Shown here in pieces: positions 25,985 through 33,313 of a stretch of DNA of 64,000 nucleotides. A program made the translations under genes and the position numbers. The notes under the pieces are model-generated. The model had not been told where the DNA came from. It did not search any database and worked only from the letters and a program-made list of their open reading frames with translations. Position 1 is the stretch's first letter. The number at the start of each line of letters is the position of its first letter. The stretch spans positions 1-64,000 of the forward strand of contig NZ_JALIDZ010000013.1 of the NCBI RefSeq assembly GCF_025397915.1. Reading direction: 5' to 3'. The stretch is from Microbaculum marinisediminis. Its GTDB lineage: Bacteria; Pseudomonadota; Alphaproteobacteria; Rhizobiales; Tepidamorphaceae.

Positions 25985-26869
25985 CTAAAGCCCTACCATC
26001 CGTCGGATATCCGCGGGCGTCCTGCCGGCGTCGCGCAAGGCGGCCAGGCCCGTGTCGCCGCGCGTCTTGGACAGTTTGTGGCCGTCGTCGTTCATCAGGA
26101 GCCGGTGATGGGCGTAGTTTGGCGCGGGCAGACCCAGCAGCGTCTGGAGAAGGCGGTGGATCGCGGTCGCGTCGTACAGGTCGCGCCCGCGGGTAACGTG
26201 GGTGATACCCTGCAGCGCGTCGTCGACAGTCACCGACAGATGGTAGCTCGTCGGTGTTTCCTTTCGGCAGATGACGACGTCGCCCCACCGGGCCGGTTCG
26301 GCGACGATGTGTTCCACCGGAGCAGAGGCCCGGTCATAGAAGGCATCGCCATGCTCGATCCAGGATAGCGACCCGGCGAGAGCCGCCGCGCGTCTCATAT
26401 CGAGCCGCAGGGCGTGGTGGCCAGCTTCCGCCAGACCGATATCGGGGCGCACCGGCTCGTGCGGCCGGCAGGTGCCGGGATAGAGTGGCGTGCCGTCGGG
26501 ATCGCGCGGCCAGGGTCCCTCGGTCTCCTCCAGGGCGGCGACCGTCCCCGCGATCTCTGCGCGGGTGCATGTGCACGGGTAGAGCAGTCCCAGGTTGGCA
26601 AGCTCCCGGGCAGCGGCGCGGTAGTCGGCGAAATTGTCGGACTGGCGGCGCACCGGTCGTTCCCAGGCGAGACCGAGCCAGGCGAGGTCGTCTTGGATGC
26701 CCTGCTCGAACGCCGGGCGGCACCGGGTCCGGTCGATATCCTCGATGCGCAACAGAAAGCGGCCGCCGCGAGCGCGGGCCGCGTCGTGGGTCAGCAGCGC
26801 CGAAAGAGCGTGGCCAAGGTGCAGCGCACCGGTCGGGCTCGGTGCGAAACGCAGGACGGGAGGCGACAT
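25985..26869 (-). CDS. gluQ: glutamyl-Q tRNA(Asp) synthetase
   Basis: It glutamylates the queuosine at position 34 of tRNA(Asp). It is a paralogue of the GluRS catalytic domain without the anticodon-binding domain, which explains the 294-residue length. The HIGH-type motif is in RFAPSPTGALHLGHA at 7-21, the zinc-site Cys residues in YPCTCTRAEI and YPGTCRP, and the KMSKS-type motif as KLSKTRGD at 265-272. It is divergent from the DNA glycosylase gene. Confidence 0.93.
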   Translation of the reverse strand: MSPPVLRFAPSPTGALHLGHALSALLTHDAARARGGRFLLRIEDIDRTRCRPAFEQGIQDDLAWLGLAWERPVRRQSDNFADYRAAARELANLGLLYPCTCTRAEIAGTVAALEETEGPWPRDPDGTPLYPGTCRPHEPVRPDIGLAEAGHHALRLDMRRAAALAGSLSWIEHGDAFYDRASAPVEHIVAEPARWGDVVICRKETPTSYHLSVTVDDALQGITHVTRGRDLYDATAIHRLLQTLLGLPAPNYAHHRLLMNDDGHKLSKTRGDTGLAALRDAGRTPADIRRMVGL

Positions 26870-26946
26870 GACGGCAAGAGATACGCGTTAGTGGCGCAAC
26901 TGCAAATGGGTATGCGCGTCGAAAGGCTGCCGCTAGTCTCGCGCCC

Positions 26947-27600
26947 ATGTCTGTGACCATCCCCCGACTCGAAACGTCCGACGACATCGCGCGCGCGCTC
27001 GAGACGCTTGCCGCGGGCGATCCGGTGATCGCCCGCGTGCTCACCGAAACCGGCGTGCCGGCACCGCGGCGGCGCGAGCCGGGGTTCGAGGGGCTGGCCC
27101 ACATCGTCGTCGCGCAGCAGGTGTCGACGGCGAGTGCAGCGGCGATCTGGGCCAGGCTGAGGACGGCCGTGGAGCCGTTCGAGGCGTGCGCACTGGCGGC
27201 TGCCTCGGACGAGACGCTACGCGAGGCAGGATTGTCTCGCCCCAAGATCCGGACGCTCCGCGCCGTCGCCGAGGCGGCCGAGACCGGTGCGCTGCGATTC
27301 GAATCACTTCGATCCCTCGCGGCCGAAGATGCGCATGCGGCGCTTTGCGCGGTGCACGGCATCGGTCCGTGGACGGCGGATATCTATCTGATGTTCTGCC
27401 TCGGCCATGCCGATGCGTGGCCTGCCGGCGATCTTGCCCTGCAACACGCGGTCGGCGCCGCGAGCGGCCTCGCGCATCGGCCATATGCCAGGGAAATGGC
27501 GGAAATCGGGGCGCGCTGGCGGCCTTTGCGTGGCGCCGCGGCGCTCTTGTTCTGGGCATACTACCGGGTCTTGAAGGGCGGTTCCGGCGCGCCTGTCTGA
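26947..27600 (+). CDS. alkA: DNA-3-methyladenine glycosylase II
   Basis: It removes alkylated purines from DNA at the start of base-excision repair. 217 residues, HhH-GPD superfamily. The helix-hairpin-helix is AVHGIGPWTADIYLMF at about 135-150, and the catalytic Asp162 lies in PAGDLALQHAVG. It lacks the N-terminal beta domain of E. coli AlkA, as is common for the short alphaproteobacterial and archaeal forms. Confidence 0.9.
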   Translation: MSVTIPRLETSDDIARALETLAAGDPVIARVLTETGVPAPRRREPGFEGLAHIVVAQQVSTASAAAIWARLRTAVEPFEACALAAASDETLREAGLSRPKIRTLRAVAEAAETGALRFESLRSLAAEDAHAALCAVHGIGPWTADIYLMFCLGHADAWPAGDLALQHAVGAASGLAHRPYAREMAEIGARWRPLRGAAALLFWAYYRVLKGGSGAPV

Positions 27601-27759
27601 TGGGCGTATTGTCGGATCGGACCGGCAACGACGCCTTTATGAGACAGCTTCACAAGACTGACACGGCGCATATATTATACGCATACCATATGTTGTCTCG
27701 TCCGCTCCGGATTCTCCCACATCAGGGGCGGGTCGAAGCTACGCTGGAGAGGAGAGATC

Positions 27760-28314
27760 TTGACGGTCGTCTCACCAGAGGCATGTCCGGCACTGGTCCT
27801 GAACGCGGACTTCCGTCCGCTGAGCTACTTTCCGTTGTCTTTGTGGTGTTGGCAGGACGCGGTGAAGGCGGTGTTCCTCGATCGGGTGAACATCGTCTCG
27901 GAGTACGAACGGACCGTACGAAGTCCCAGCTCGGAGATACGCCTGCCCAGTGTCGTATCTCTGAGAGAATATGTCCGTCCCGCCCGTCACCCCGCCTTCA
28001 CCCGCTTCAACGTTTTTCTCCGAGACCGCTTCAGCTGCCAGTATTGCGGCTCTTCCGACGACCTCACCTTCGATCATCTGATCCCGCGTGCGCTGGGTGG
28101 CCAGACCACCTGGGAGAACGTCGTCGCCGCCTGCTCGCCCTGTAACCTGAGGAAGGGCGGCCATCACCCGCGCAAGACCAACATGTGGCCGGCGCAGATG
28201 CCGTATCGGCCGACGGTGTTCGACCTGCAGAAGAACGGCCGGCTGTTCCCCCCGAACTATCTGCACGAGAGCTGGCTAGACTATCTCTACTGGGATACCG
28301 AGCTGGAGCCGTAG
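27760..28314 (+). CDS. HNH endonuclease-family protein
   Basis: 184 residues from a TTG start preceded by GAGGAG with 5 nt spacing. The HNH zinc-finger nuclease fold spans about 84-135: CQYC and CSPC zinc pairs, the active-site LTFDHLIPRALGG, and WENVVAACSPCNLRKG. The N-terminal part (VLNADFRPLSYFPLSLW) is typical of the chromosomal HNH family conserved in alphaproteobacteria, which is not linked to a restriction system here. The biological role is unknown. Confidence 0.87.
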   Translation: MTVVSPEACPALVLNADFRPLSYFPLSLWCWQDAVKAVFLDRVNIVSEYERTVRSPSSEIRLPSVVSLREYVRPARHPAFTRFNVFLRDRFSCQYCGSSDDLTFDHLIPRALGGQTTWENVVAACSPCNLRKGGHHPRKTNMWPAQMPYRPTVFDLQKNGRLFPPNYLHESWLDYLYWDTELEP

Positions 28315-28372
28315 GGTTGGCGCGTGTTCGCCTGGGGCGTGTTTGCGTGGGGCCTGCTTACCGGGCGCGTGT

Positions 28373-28882
28373 TTACCGGGCGCGCTTGAACGCCGCGCCC
28401 AGCGAAATCGCGGCAAGCGCCGCCGAAATCAGAAAATTGTAGCCCGCGAGCGACAGGCCGAAGAGCTGCCAGGCCGCTTCGTCGCAGCGTACGAGCACGA
28501 CGTCGTTGAGGCTTTCCAGCAGGTTGCCGGTGTCGAGCGCGCGCCCCGCACCGGCCGCGCAGTCGGTCGGGCCCGGCCAGAATTTCCACTCGACCCCGGC
28601 GTGATAGGCGGCAAGGCCCGCACCACCCAGAAACAGGAGGCCGACGATCCCGATCAGGCTCCGGGGAACCGTCGATCCCGGCATACGGCGGGCGGTGACG
28701 AAGGCCACGAAAGCGAGCGGAACGCCGATATAGTAGGGAATGCGCTGCTGGAGGCAGAGCGGACAGGGCACGTAACCGGCCATCTGGAAAGCCCAGGCGC
28801 CGATGATGGTCGCGGCTCCCACGAGAATCACCGCGGCCGAGGCGCGGCCGACCGGCGTGCCGAAGTTGGGGGCGTTGCTCAT
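28373..28882 (-). CDS. dsbB: DsbB-family disulfide bond formation protein
   Basis: A four-helix inner-membrane protein that reoxidises periplasmic DsbA-type oxidases and passes electrons to quinone. Start at 28882 gives 169 residues. The first redox pair is Cys40 and Cys43 (CPLC); the second is formed by Cys108 and Cys133 in the second periplasmic loop. It follows the YqaA-like gene by 35 nt and shares its transcript. A DsbA partner is not in the window. Confidence 0.88.
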   Translation of the reverse strand: MSNAPNFGTPVGRASAAVILVGAATIIGAWAFQMAGYVPCPLCLQQRIPYYIGVPLAFVAFVTARRMPGSTVPRSLIGIVGLLFLGGAGLAAYHAGVEWKFWPGPTDCAAGAGRALDTGNLLESLNDVVLVRCDEAAWQLFGLSLAGYNFLISAALAAISLGAAFKRAR

Positions 28883-28917
28883 GCATCCATCCGGGTTTGG
28901 CCGATCGCGGCCGGGGA

Positions 28918-29499
28918 TCACAGCAGATAACGCGCGACGACGAATCCGCCAAACAGCAGAATCACGAAGATCGTGAACAGCAGTCCGAGCCGACGCTCTA
29001 TGAAGTCGCGGATCGGCGGGCCGAGCCACCATAGCAGGGCGGATACTGCGAAAAAACGAAGCCCCCGGGAAAGGGCACTGGCGACCAGGAAGACCGGCAT
29101 CGGCAGGCCGGTGGCGCCGCTGGCGATCGTGATCACCTTGTAGGGGAACGGCGTCAGGCCGGCGAAGAACACGATCCAGGCGCCGTATTCGTTGTAGCGG
29201 GCGGCGAACTCCTCGAACTTGTCCGCGTAACCGTAGAACTGCAGGATCGGCTCCGCCAAGGCGTCAAACAGGAACGCGCCGATAAGCCAGCCGGCGATGC
29301 CGCCGAGGACCGAGGCGAGCGTGCAGATCGTGGCGTAGAAAAACGCCTTCGCCCGCTTGGCCAGGACCATTGGGATCAGCAAGACGTCCGGCGGGACCGG
29401 GAAGAACGAGCTCTCCGAAAAGGAGATCCCCGCCAATGCCCAGGTGGCGTGGCGGCTGGCGGCGAGAGCCATTGTTCGATCGTAGAGTTGGCGCAGCAT
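28918..29499 (-). CDS. YqaA-type VTT-domain membrane protein
   Basis: 193 residues, DedA/VTT superfamily, YqaA branch. It shows FSESSFFPVPPDVLLIPMVL near 27, a re-entrant loop region with LGGIAGWLIGAFLFD, and the second half FFAGLTPFPYKVITIASGATGLP with the conserved Pro. Members are thought to move lipids or act in membrane homeostasis. It is the upstream gene of dsbB. Its start is 114 nt from the tRNA-Leu gene on the opposite strand. Confidence 0.85.
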   Translation of the reverse strand: MLRQLYDRTMALAASRHATWALAGISFSESSFFPVPPDVLLIPMVLAKRAKAFFYATICTLASVLGGIAGWLIGAFLFDALAEPILQFYGYADKFEEFAARYNEYGAWIVFFAGLTPFPYKVITIASGATGLPMPVFLVASALSRGLRFFAVSALLWWLGPPIRDFIERRLGLLFTIFVILLFGGFVVARYLL

Positions 29500-29613
29500 G
29501 GCGGGCGGATGTACGCGGTTTCCGGGGCTAAGTCCATCGGCGACGTCGCGTGTCGCGCATCGTCGTATGAAAGCGTTGACGATGGGCCCGCGAACCCTAT
29601 GATCGCGCGCCGT

Positions 29614-29700
29614 GCCCCTGTGGCGGAATTGGTAGACGCGGCAGACTCAAAATCTGCTTTCCGCAAGGAAGTGCTGGTTCGAGTCCGGCCAGGGGCACCA
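29614..29700 (+). tRNA. tRNA-Leu (anticodon CAA)
   Basis: An 87-nt class II tRNA gene with the CCA end encoded. The acceptor arms are GCCCCTG and CAGGGGC, and the discriminator is A. The anticodon stem GCAGA/TCTGC encloses the loop CTCAAAA, with CAA at 29648-29650. A variable arm follows, and the T arm contains GGTTCGAGTCC. It decodes UUG codons. It stands alone between yqaA (divergent) and a region of low coding content. Confidence 0.97.
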
Positions 29701-29946
29701 CTCCTCAATCTCTCCAGACACTTAGCCTCCGCGCCGATGCTGGTCCGGCGAGCGGCGGGTCGCTGCCGCCCGGCGATGCAGGCCCCGGCGGGGGGCGATT
29801 CCAGAGGGCGAGGCGGGAGAACCAGGGCGTGCTTGCGCAGGCACACTTCACCGTGCGCCGCCAGCGCTGGTTTCGATCTTTCGGATATCCGGAGGCGTGT
29901 TTTTGGTTAAAGAACCGGGTTCCGCCGAAACCGTCGGGTCGCGTCG

Positions 29947-30078
29947 CTAGAGAATCCCTATGGTCCGCATTGTCTGGGAAACCTGGGTCGATACGGTCTT
30001 GATATAGTAACCGTGATTTTGTCCCACGTCCCAGACGACGGCCAAGGTGATTATGAACACCACGATAACCGCACGCAT
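29947..30078 (-). CDS. small single-span membrane protein (43 aa), unknown
   Basis: A short frame of 43 residues from an ATG at 30078 to TAG. It starts MRAVIVVFIITLAVVWDV, a single membrane helix, followed by an amphipathic tail with NHGYYIKTVSTQVSQ. The shape (short helix, aromatic NHGYY motif, Ser/Thr-rich tail) looks like a real micro-protein of a kind I have seen unannotated in related bacteria. The ribosome site is weak and there is no homology search behind this call. Confidence 0.45.
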   Translation of the reverse strand: MRAVIVVFIITLAVVWDVGQNHGYYIKTVSTQVSQTMRTIGIL

Positions 30079-30172
30079 ACGGGTCAGCTTGGAACAAAAA
30101 GATTTAATACTCGTATACGATCAAAACGGGCCTTTTCATCAAAGGACCGTTTTAACCATAGCGATCGACGCC

Positions 30173-30214
30173 TAAAAAGGCGCGGCCCGGACGGGGGCAA
30201 TGGCCGGGCCGCGC
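30173..30214 (-). terminator. intrinsic terminator downstream of the EF-hand gene
   Basis: An 11-bp GC-only stem (GCGCGGCCCGG at 30180-30190 with its complement at 30204-30214) encloses a 13-nt loop. On the minus strand it runs straight into TTTTT. It lies 58 nt past the stop codon of the EF-hand gene and is the clearest rho-independent terminator in the window. A second, shorter stem (CCGCCTTG with CAAGGCGG) sits between it and the gene. Confidence 0.8.
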
Positions 30215-30271
30215 ATTCCCGCCTTGCCTGTCTGCGAGAGCAAGGCGGAAACTGAGGTCAGGGACGAAACC

Positions 30272-30889
30272 CTAGTTTTCGGTCCCCTGCTGCGGGCCGC
30301 GGCGCATCCCGTCCTTGGGGCCATAACCGCCGCGACTGTCCCGTCCCCGATCGAAGTCGCCGGGGCGATCGTCGCGAGACAGGACGCCGTCGCCGTTGCG
30401 GTCGAAGCGTTCGACCAGCCTCGTGCTCGGCGTGTCGAACTCTTCCTTCGTTATCTCGGCGTCGCCGTCGGGATCGAGGAACTGGAAGGCCCGCACCGTC
30501 GCCGGCTCGGTAATCTCGCTGAACAGCGCTGAGAATTCGGTGAGAGAGAGCTTCCCGTCGCCGTTTGTGTCGTAGGTGTCGAACCGCTGGGTACGGGCGG
30601 CGTCGATTTCCGCCTGGGTCAGCTTTCCGTCCTTGTCCGTGTCCGCGAGCTCGAACATGCGCTTGGCGACCATCGGGCCCATCATGCCGCCCATCGGGCC
30701 TCCGAAATGCCCGCCGACCCCGTGACCCATCCGGCCGCGTTCGCCATGCATCATGCCGCGCATTCCGCCGTCGCGGCAGGGGCCGAAGCCGTGGCCGCGC
30801 CAGCCGCTGTCGGCGTAGACCGCCGAGCCGACCCCGACGACCGCGAGGACGGCGCCGGCGGCAGCCAGTAGTTTGGTGGAGGTTTTCAT
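30272..30889 (-). CDS. exported EF-hand calcium-binding protein
   Basis: 205 residues with a signal peptide (about 1-26, ending VYAD), then a His/Met/Gly-rich stretch at 33-74 that may bind metal. Four EF-hand loops follow at 83-94, 107-118, 139-150 and 163-174 (for example DTDKDGKLTQAE and DTNGDGKLSLTE). Loop 3 has Ala at the usual Gly position. It is divergent from an OmpR-type regulator/kinase pair, with TGTATC repeats in the shared upstream region, and is likely its target. It may sense or buffer Ca2+ in the periplasm. Confidence 0.88.
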   Translation of the reverse strand: MKTSTKLLAAAGAVLAVVGVGSAVYADSGWRGHGFGPCRDGGMRGMMHGERGRMGHGVGGHFGGPMGGMMGPMVAKRMFELADTDKDGKLTQAEIDAARTQRFDTYDTNGDGKLSLTEFSALFSEITEPATVRAFQFLDPDGDAEITKEEFDTPSTRLVERFDRNGDGVLSRDDRPGDFDRGRDSRGGYGPKDGMRRGPQQGTEN

Positions 30890-30970
30890 TCTTCACTCCA
30901 ATTGCTCGTCTTTCGATGAGCGCATTGAAACGCGCAGACGTCGCGGGAGTTTGTCGGCAGGAGCCTGTTT

Positions 30971-30986
30971 TGTATCAGTTTGTATC
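30971..30986 (+). promoter_or_regulatory. TGTATC direct repeat, candidate OmpR-type operator
   Basis: TGTATC occurs twice with an exact 10-bp period, the arrangement preferred by OmpR/PhoB-type regulators. Two further single copies lie at 31082-31087 (inverted) and 31117-31122. The element is in the divergent region between the EF-hand gene and the two-component operon. Confidence 0.45.
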
Positions 30987-31130
30987 CCTCCGGCGGCGGG
31001 CTTCGCGGTCATCTAGAGCCCGCCGGCCCCGTGTCGGCGCCGGGGCCGCGGCGGACGGGCATCGACGGCGACGTACGAATTGATACACATTCGGCTGCGC
31101 GTGGGCCGCCAGTGGATGTATCACAAGGGC

Positions 31131-31850
31131 ATGAACGGCAAGCCGCACATACTCGTGGTCGACGACCATCGCGATATTCGCGAACTGGTCAGCCGCTATC
31201 TCGTTAAGAACGGCTTTCGCGCGACGGCGTCGGAAGACGCGCGGGCCGCACGGTCCGCATTGGCAACGTCGGCCATCGACCTGGTGGTGCTCGATGTCAT
31301 GATGCCCGGCGAAGACGGGTTGTCGCTTTGCCGCTATCTCAGGGAATCGACACAGATACCGGTCATTCTTCTGACGGCGATGGCCGAAGAGACCGACCGT
31401 ATCGTCGGGCTCGAGATCGGTGCCGACGACTACCTGACCAAGCCGTTCAATCCGCGCGAGCTGCTGGCACGGATCCGTTCGGTTCTGCGACGTACCGAGG
31501 CGATGCCGCCCAACCGCGAGCCCGGGACGGGCGGGACATACCGGTTCGCCGGCTGGGCGCTCGACCCGGCGCGGCGGGAACTCATCCGTGCCGACGGCGT
31601 GGCCGTCTCGCTGTCGACGGGCGAGTTCCGGCTGCTCGTCGCGTTCCTCGACAGGCCCGGTATGGTGCTCAGCCGCGACCAGCTGCTCGATATCACGCGC
31701 GGGCGAGACGCGGTTCCCTTCGACCGGTCGATCGACAATCAGGTCAGTCGCCTGCGGCGCAAGATCGAGGACGAGCCCAAGGAGCCCAAGCTGATCAAGA
31801 CGATCTGGGGCGGCGGTTACGCGTTCTCGGCGGATGTCGAGCGCCAATGA
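31131..31850 (+). CDS. OmpR-family response regulator
   Basis: A DNA-binding regulator of 239 residues. The receiver domain (1-120) has Asp11, Asp12, phospho-acceptor Asp55, Thr82 and Lys104 all in place. A winged-helix output domain (about 135-235) follows, with DQLLDITRGRDAVPFDRSID and IKTIWGGGYAF. The ATG at 31131 gives the usual start just before the first strand; an upstream ATG adds 17 unconserved residues. It overlaps the kinase gene by 4 nt (ATGA), so the pair is co-translated. Confidence 0.93.
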   Translation: MNGKPHILVVDDHRDIRELVSRYLVKNGFRATASEDARAARSALATSAIDLVVLDVMMPGEDGLSLCRYLRESTQIPVILLTAMAEETDRIVGLEIGADDYLTKPFNPRELLARIRSVLRRTEAMPPNREPGTGGTYRFAGWALDPARRELIRADGVAVSLSTGEFRLLVAFLDRPGMVLSRDQLLDITRGRDAVPFDRSIDNQVSRLRRKIEDEPKEPKLIKTIWGGGYAFSADVERQ

Positions 31851-33211
31851 AGCTACTACCGAAAAGCTTCTCGGGCCAGCTTGCGCTGCTCCTGTTTCTG
31901 GCCCTGCTGGTCGCCCAGATCGTGACATTCGTGTTGTTCGCCGGCGAGCGCATGCGCGCCGCGCAGCAGTCCTACCAGGAGTCCGTGGTCGAGCGCGCCA
32001 TCACTCTTAAACGACTCCTGCAGGATATCCCGCCCGCCATGCACGGGCGTCTGCTGGAAGCGGCAAGCGAGCCGCGGGTCAAGTTCTGGGGGAGCGACAA
32101 GCCGAGCACCCGAGGCGGGCGGGACAAGGTATCGGACTTCCTGGCCACGGAACTGGCGGTCGCGCTCCAACTGCCGCGCGGCTCCGTGCGTGTCGCCATC
32201 GGCGTGGAGAGACCGGGGGACAGGCCGCATTGGTGGTCGTTCCGGGACGGCCGGCCGCCTCCGCCGCAGAGGATCGGCTGGTTCAAGGCGGCGATCGCGC
32301 TCGAAGGCGGCGGCTGGATGAATATCGCGACGGCGCCGCCGCCCGGTCCCCGGCCGTTCGGTCGACCGCTGTTTGTCAGCCTGCTGATATCCACTGTCGC
32401 CACACTGGTGGCGGCGATGCTGGTGGCACGCCGGATCGTGCGGCCGATGCGCGCCCTTGCGGACGCAGCCGAAGGGCTTGGTCGTGGCGAGGCGGTTGGC
32501 GCGCTGCCCGAAACGGGCCCGGAGGAGGCACGGCGCTCGGTTCGTGCCTTCAACGAGATGCGCGAACGCCTCGATCGGTTCGTGCGTGATCGCACGCACA
32601 TGCTGGCGGCGATCTCGCACGACCTCAGGACGCCGCTCACCAGTCTCCGACTTCGCGCCGAACTGCTCGATGACGTCGAGATGCGCGAGAAGATGATCGA
32701 GACGGTCGAGGAGATGCAGCACATGACGGAGGCGACACTGGCCTTCGTGCGCGCAGATCAGGCCGAAGAGGAGACCCGCTCGATCGATCTCGCCGCGCTT
32801 GTCGACAGCCTCGCCGCCGATCTCGTCGAACTCGGCCAGAGCATCGCGGTGACCGAGGCGGCGCGTCCGGTCGTGCGCGGGCGTACGGTGGCGCTTCGCC
32901 GCGCCATCCGCAATGTCATCGAGAACGCCGTGCGCTACGGCGAACGGGCGCATGTCACCGTCGACATGACGCAGACCCCGTCCGAAGCGCGGGTCCTGGT
33001 CGAGGACGATGGTCCGGGGCTGCCCGAAGGCGATCTCGAACGGGTGTTCGAACCCTTCGTGCGCGGCGAGGCATCGCGAAGCCGGGAAACCGGAGGCATC
33101 GGTCTGGGCCTAGCCGTCGCCCGCTCGATCCTCCGGTCGCACGGTGGCGACATCTGGCTGGAGAACCGGCCTTCCGGTGGGTTGCGGGTGGTGATGACGC
33201 TGCCAGCCTGA
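31847..33211 (+). CDS. membrane sensor histidine kinase
   Basis: The partner of the preceding response regulator. 454 residues: first membrane helix about 10-31, a periplasmic sensor region to about 170 rich in Pro, Arg and Trp, second helix about 174-193, a HAMP domain to about 243, and a dimerisation helix with His248 in AISHDLRTPL. The ATPase domain has RNVIENAVRYG near 345, the EDDGPGLPEG box and GIGLGLAVAR. The periplasmic sensor has no known fold. The neighbouring EF-hand protein suggests a cation signal, which is inference. Confidence 0.92.
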   Translation: MKLLPKSFSGQLALLLFLALLVAQIVTFVLFAGERMRAAQQSYQESVVERAITLKRLLQDIPPAMHGRLLEAASEPRVKFWGSDKPSTRGGRDKVSDFLATELAVALQLPRGSVRVAIGVERPGDRPHWWSFRDGRPPPPQRIGWFKAAIALEGGGWMNIATAPPPGPRPFGRPLFVSLLISTVATLVAAMLVARRIVRPMRALADAAEGLGRGEAVGALPETGPEEARRSVRAFNEMRERLDRFVRDRTHMLAAISHDLRTPLTSLRLRAELLDDVEMREKMIETVEEMQHMTEATLAFVRADQAEEETRSIDLAALVDSLAADLVELGQSIAVTEAARPVVRGRTVALRRAIRNVIENAVRYGERAHVTVDMTQTPSEARVLVEDDGPGLPEGDLERVFEPFVRGEASRSRETGGIGLGLAVARSILRSHGGDIWLENRPSGGLRVVMTLPA

Positions 33212-33246
33212 CGGCGAATATCGAGAGAAATAGCCGCTCGCGGCCG

Positions 33247-33261
33247 TTTACCGGATTTTCA
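33247..33261 (+). promoter_or_regulatory. CtrA-like half-site pair before the degenerate sensor gene
   Basis: TTTA, seven bases, TTCA, 53 nt before the start at 33314. The left part (CGTTTACC) is the same as in the upstream module of the YjfB-like copies at 4.2-4.6 kb. A weak match alone. Confidence 0.25.
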
Positions 33262-33313
33262 AGCGGATCCGGGACGATGCGCCCCGTATGCCTAACGGCA
33301 GGGGTCGTCTCGT

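Noticed and set aside
27600-27700. AT-rich near-palindrome before the HNH gene.
   Set aside because: It may be a promoter, but the arms are imperfect and no binding family is suggested.
29705-30097. 130-codon minus-strand frame after tRNA-Leu.
   Set aside because: No motif; a different frame in the same region encodes a more plausible short membrane protein.
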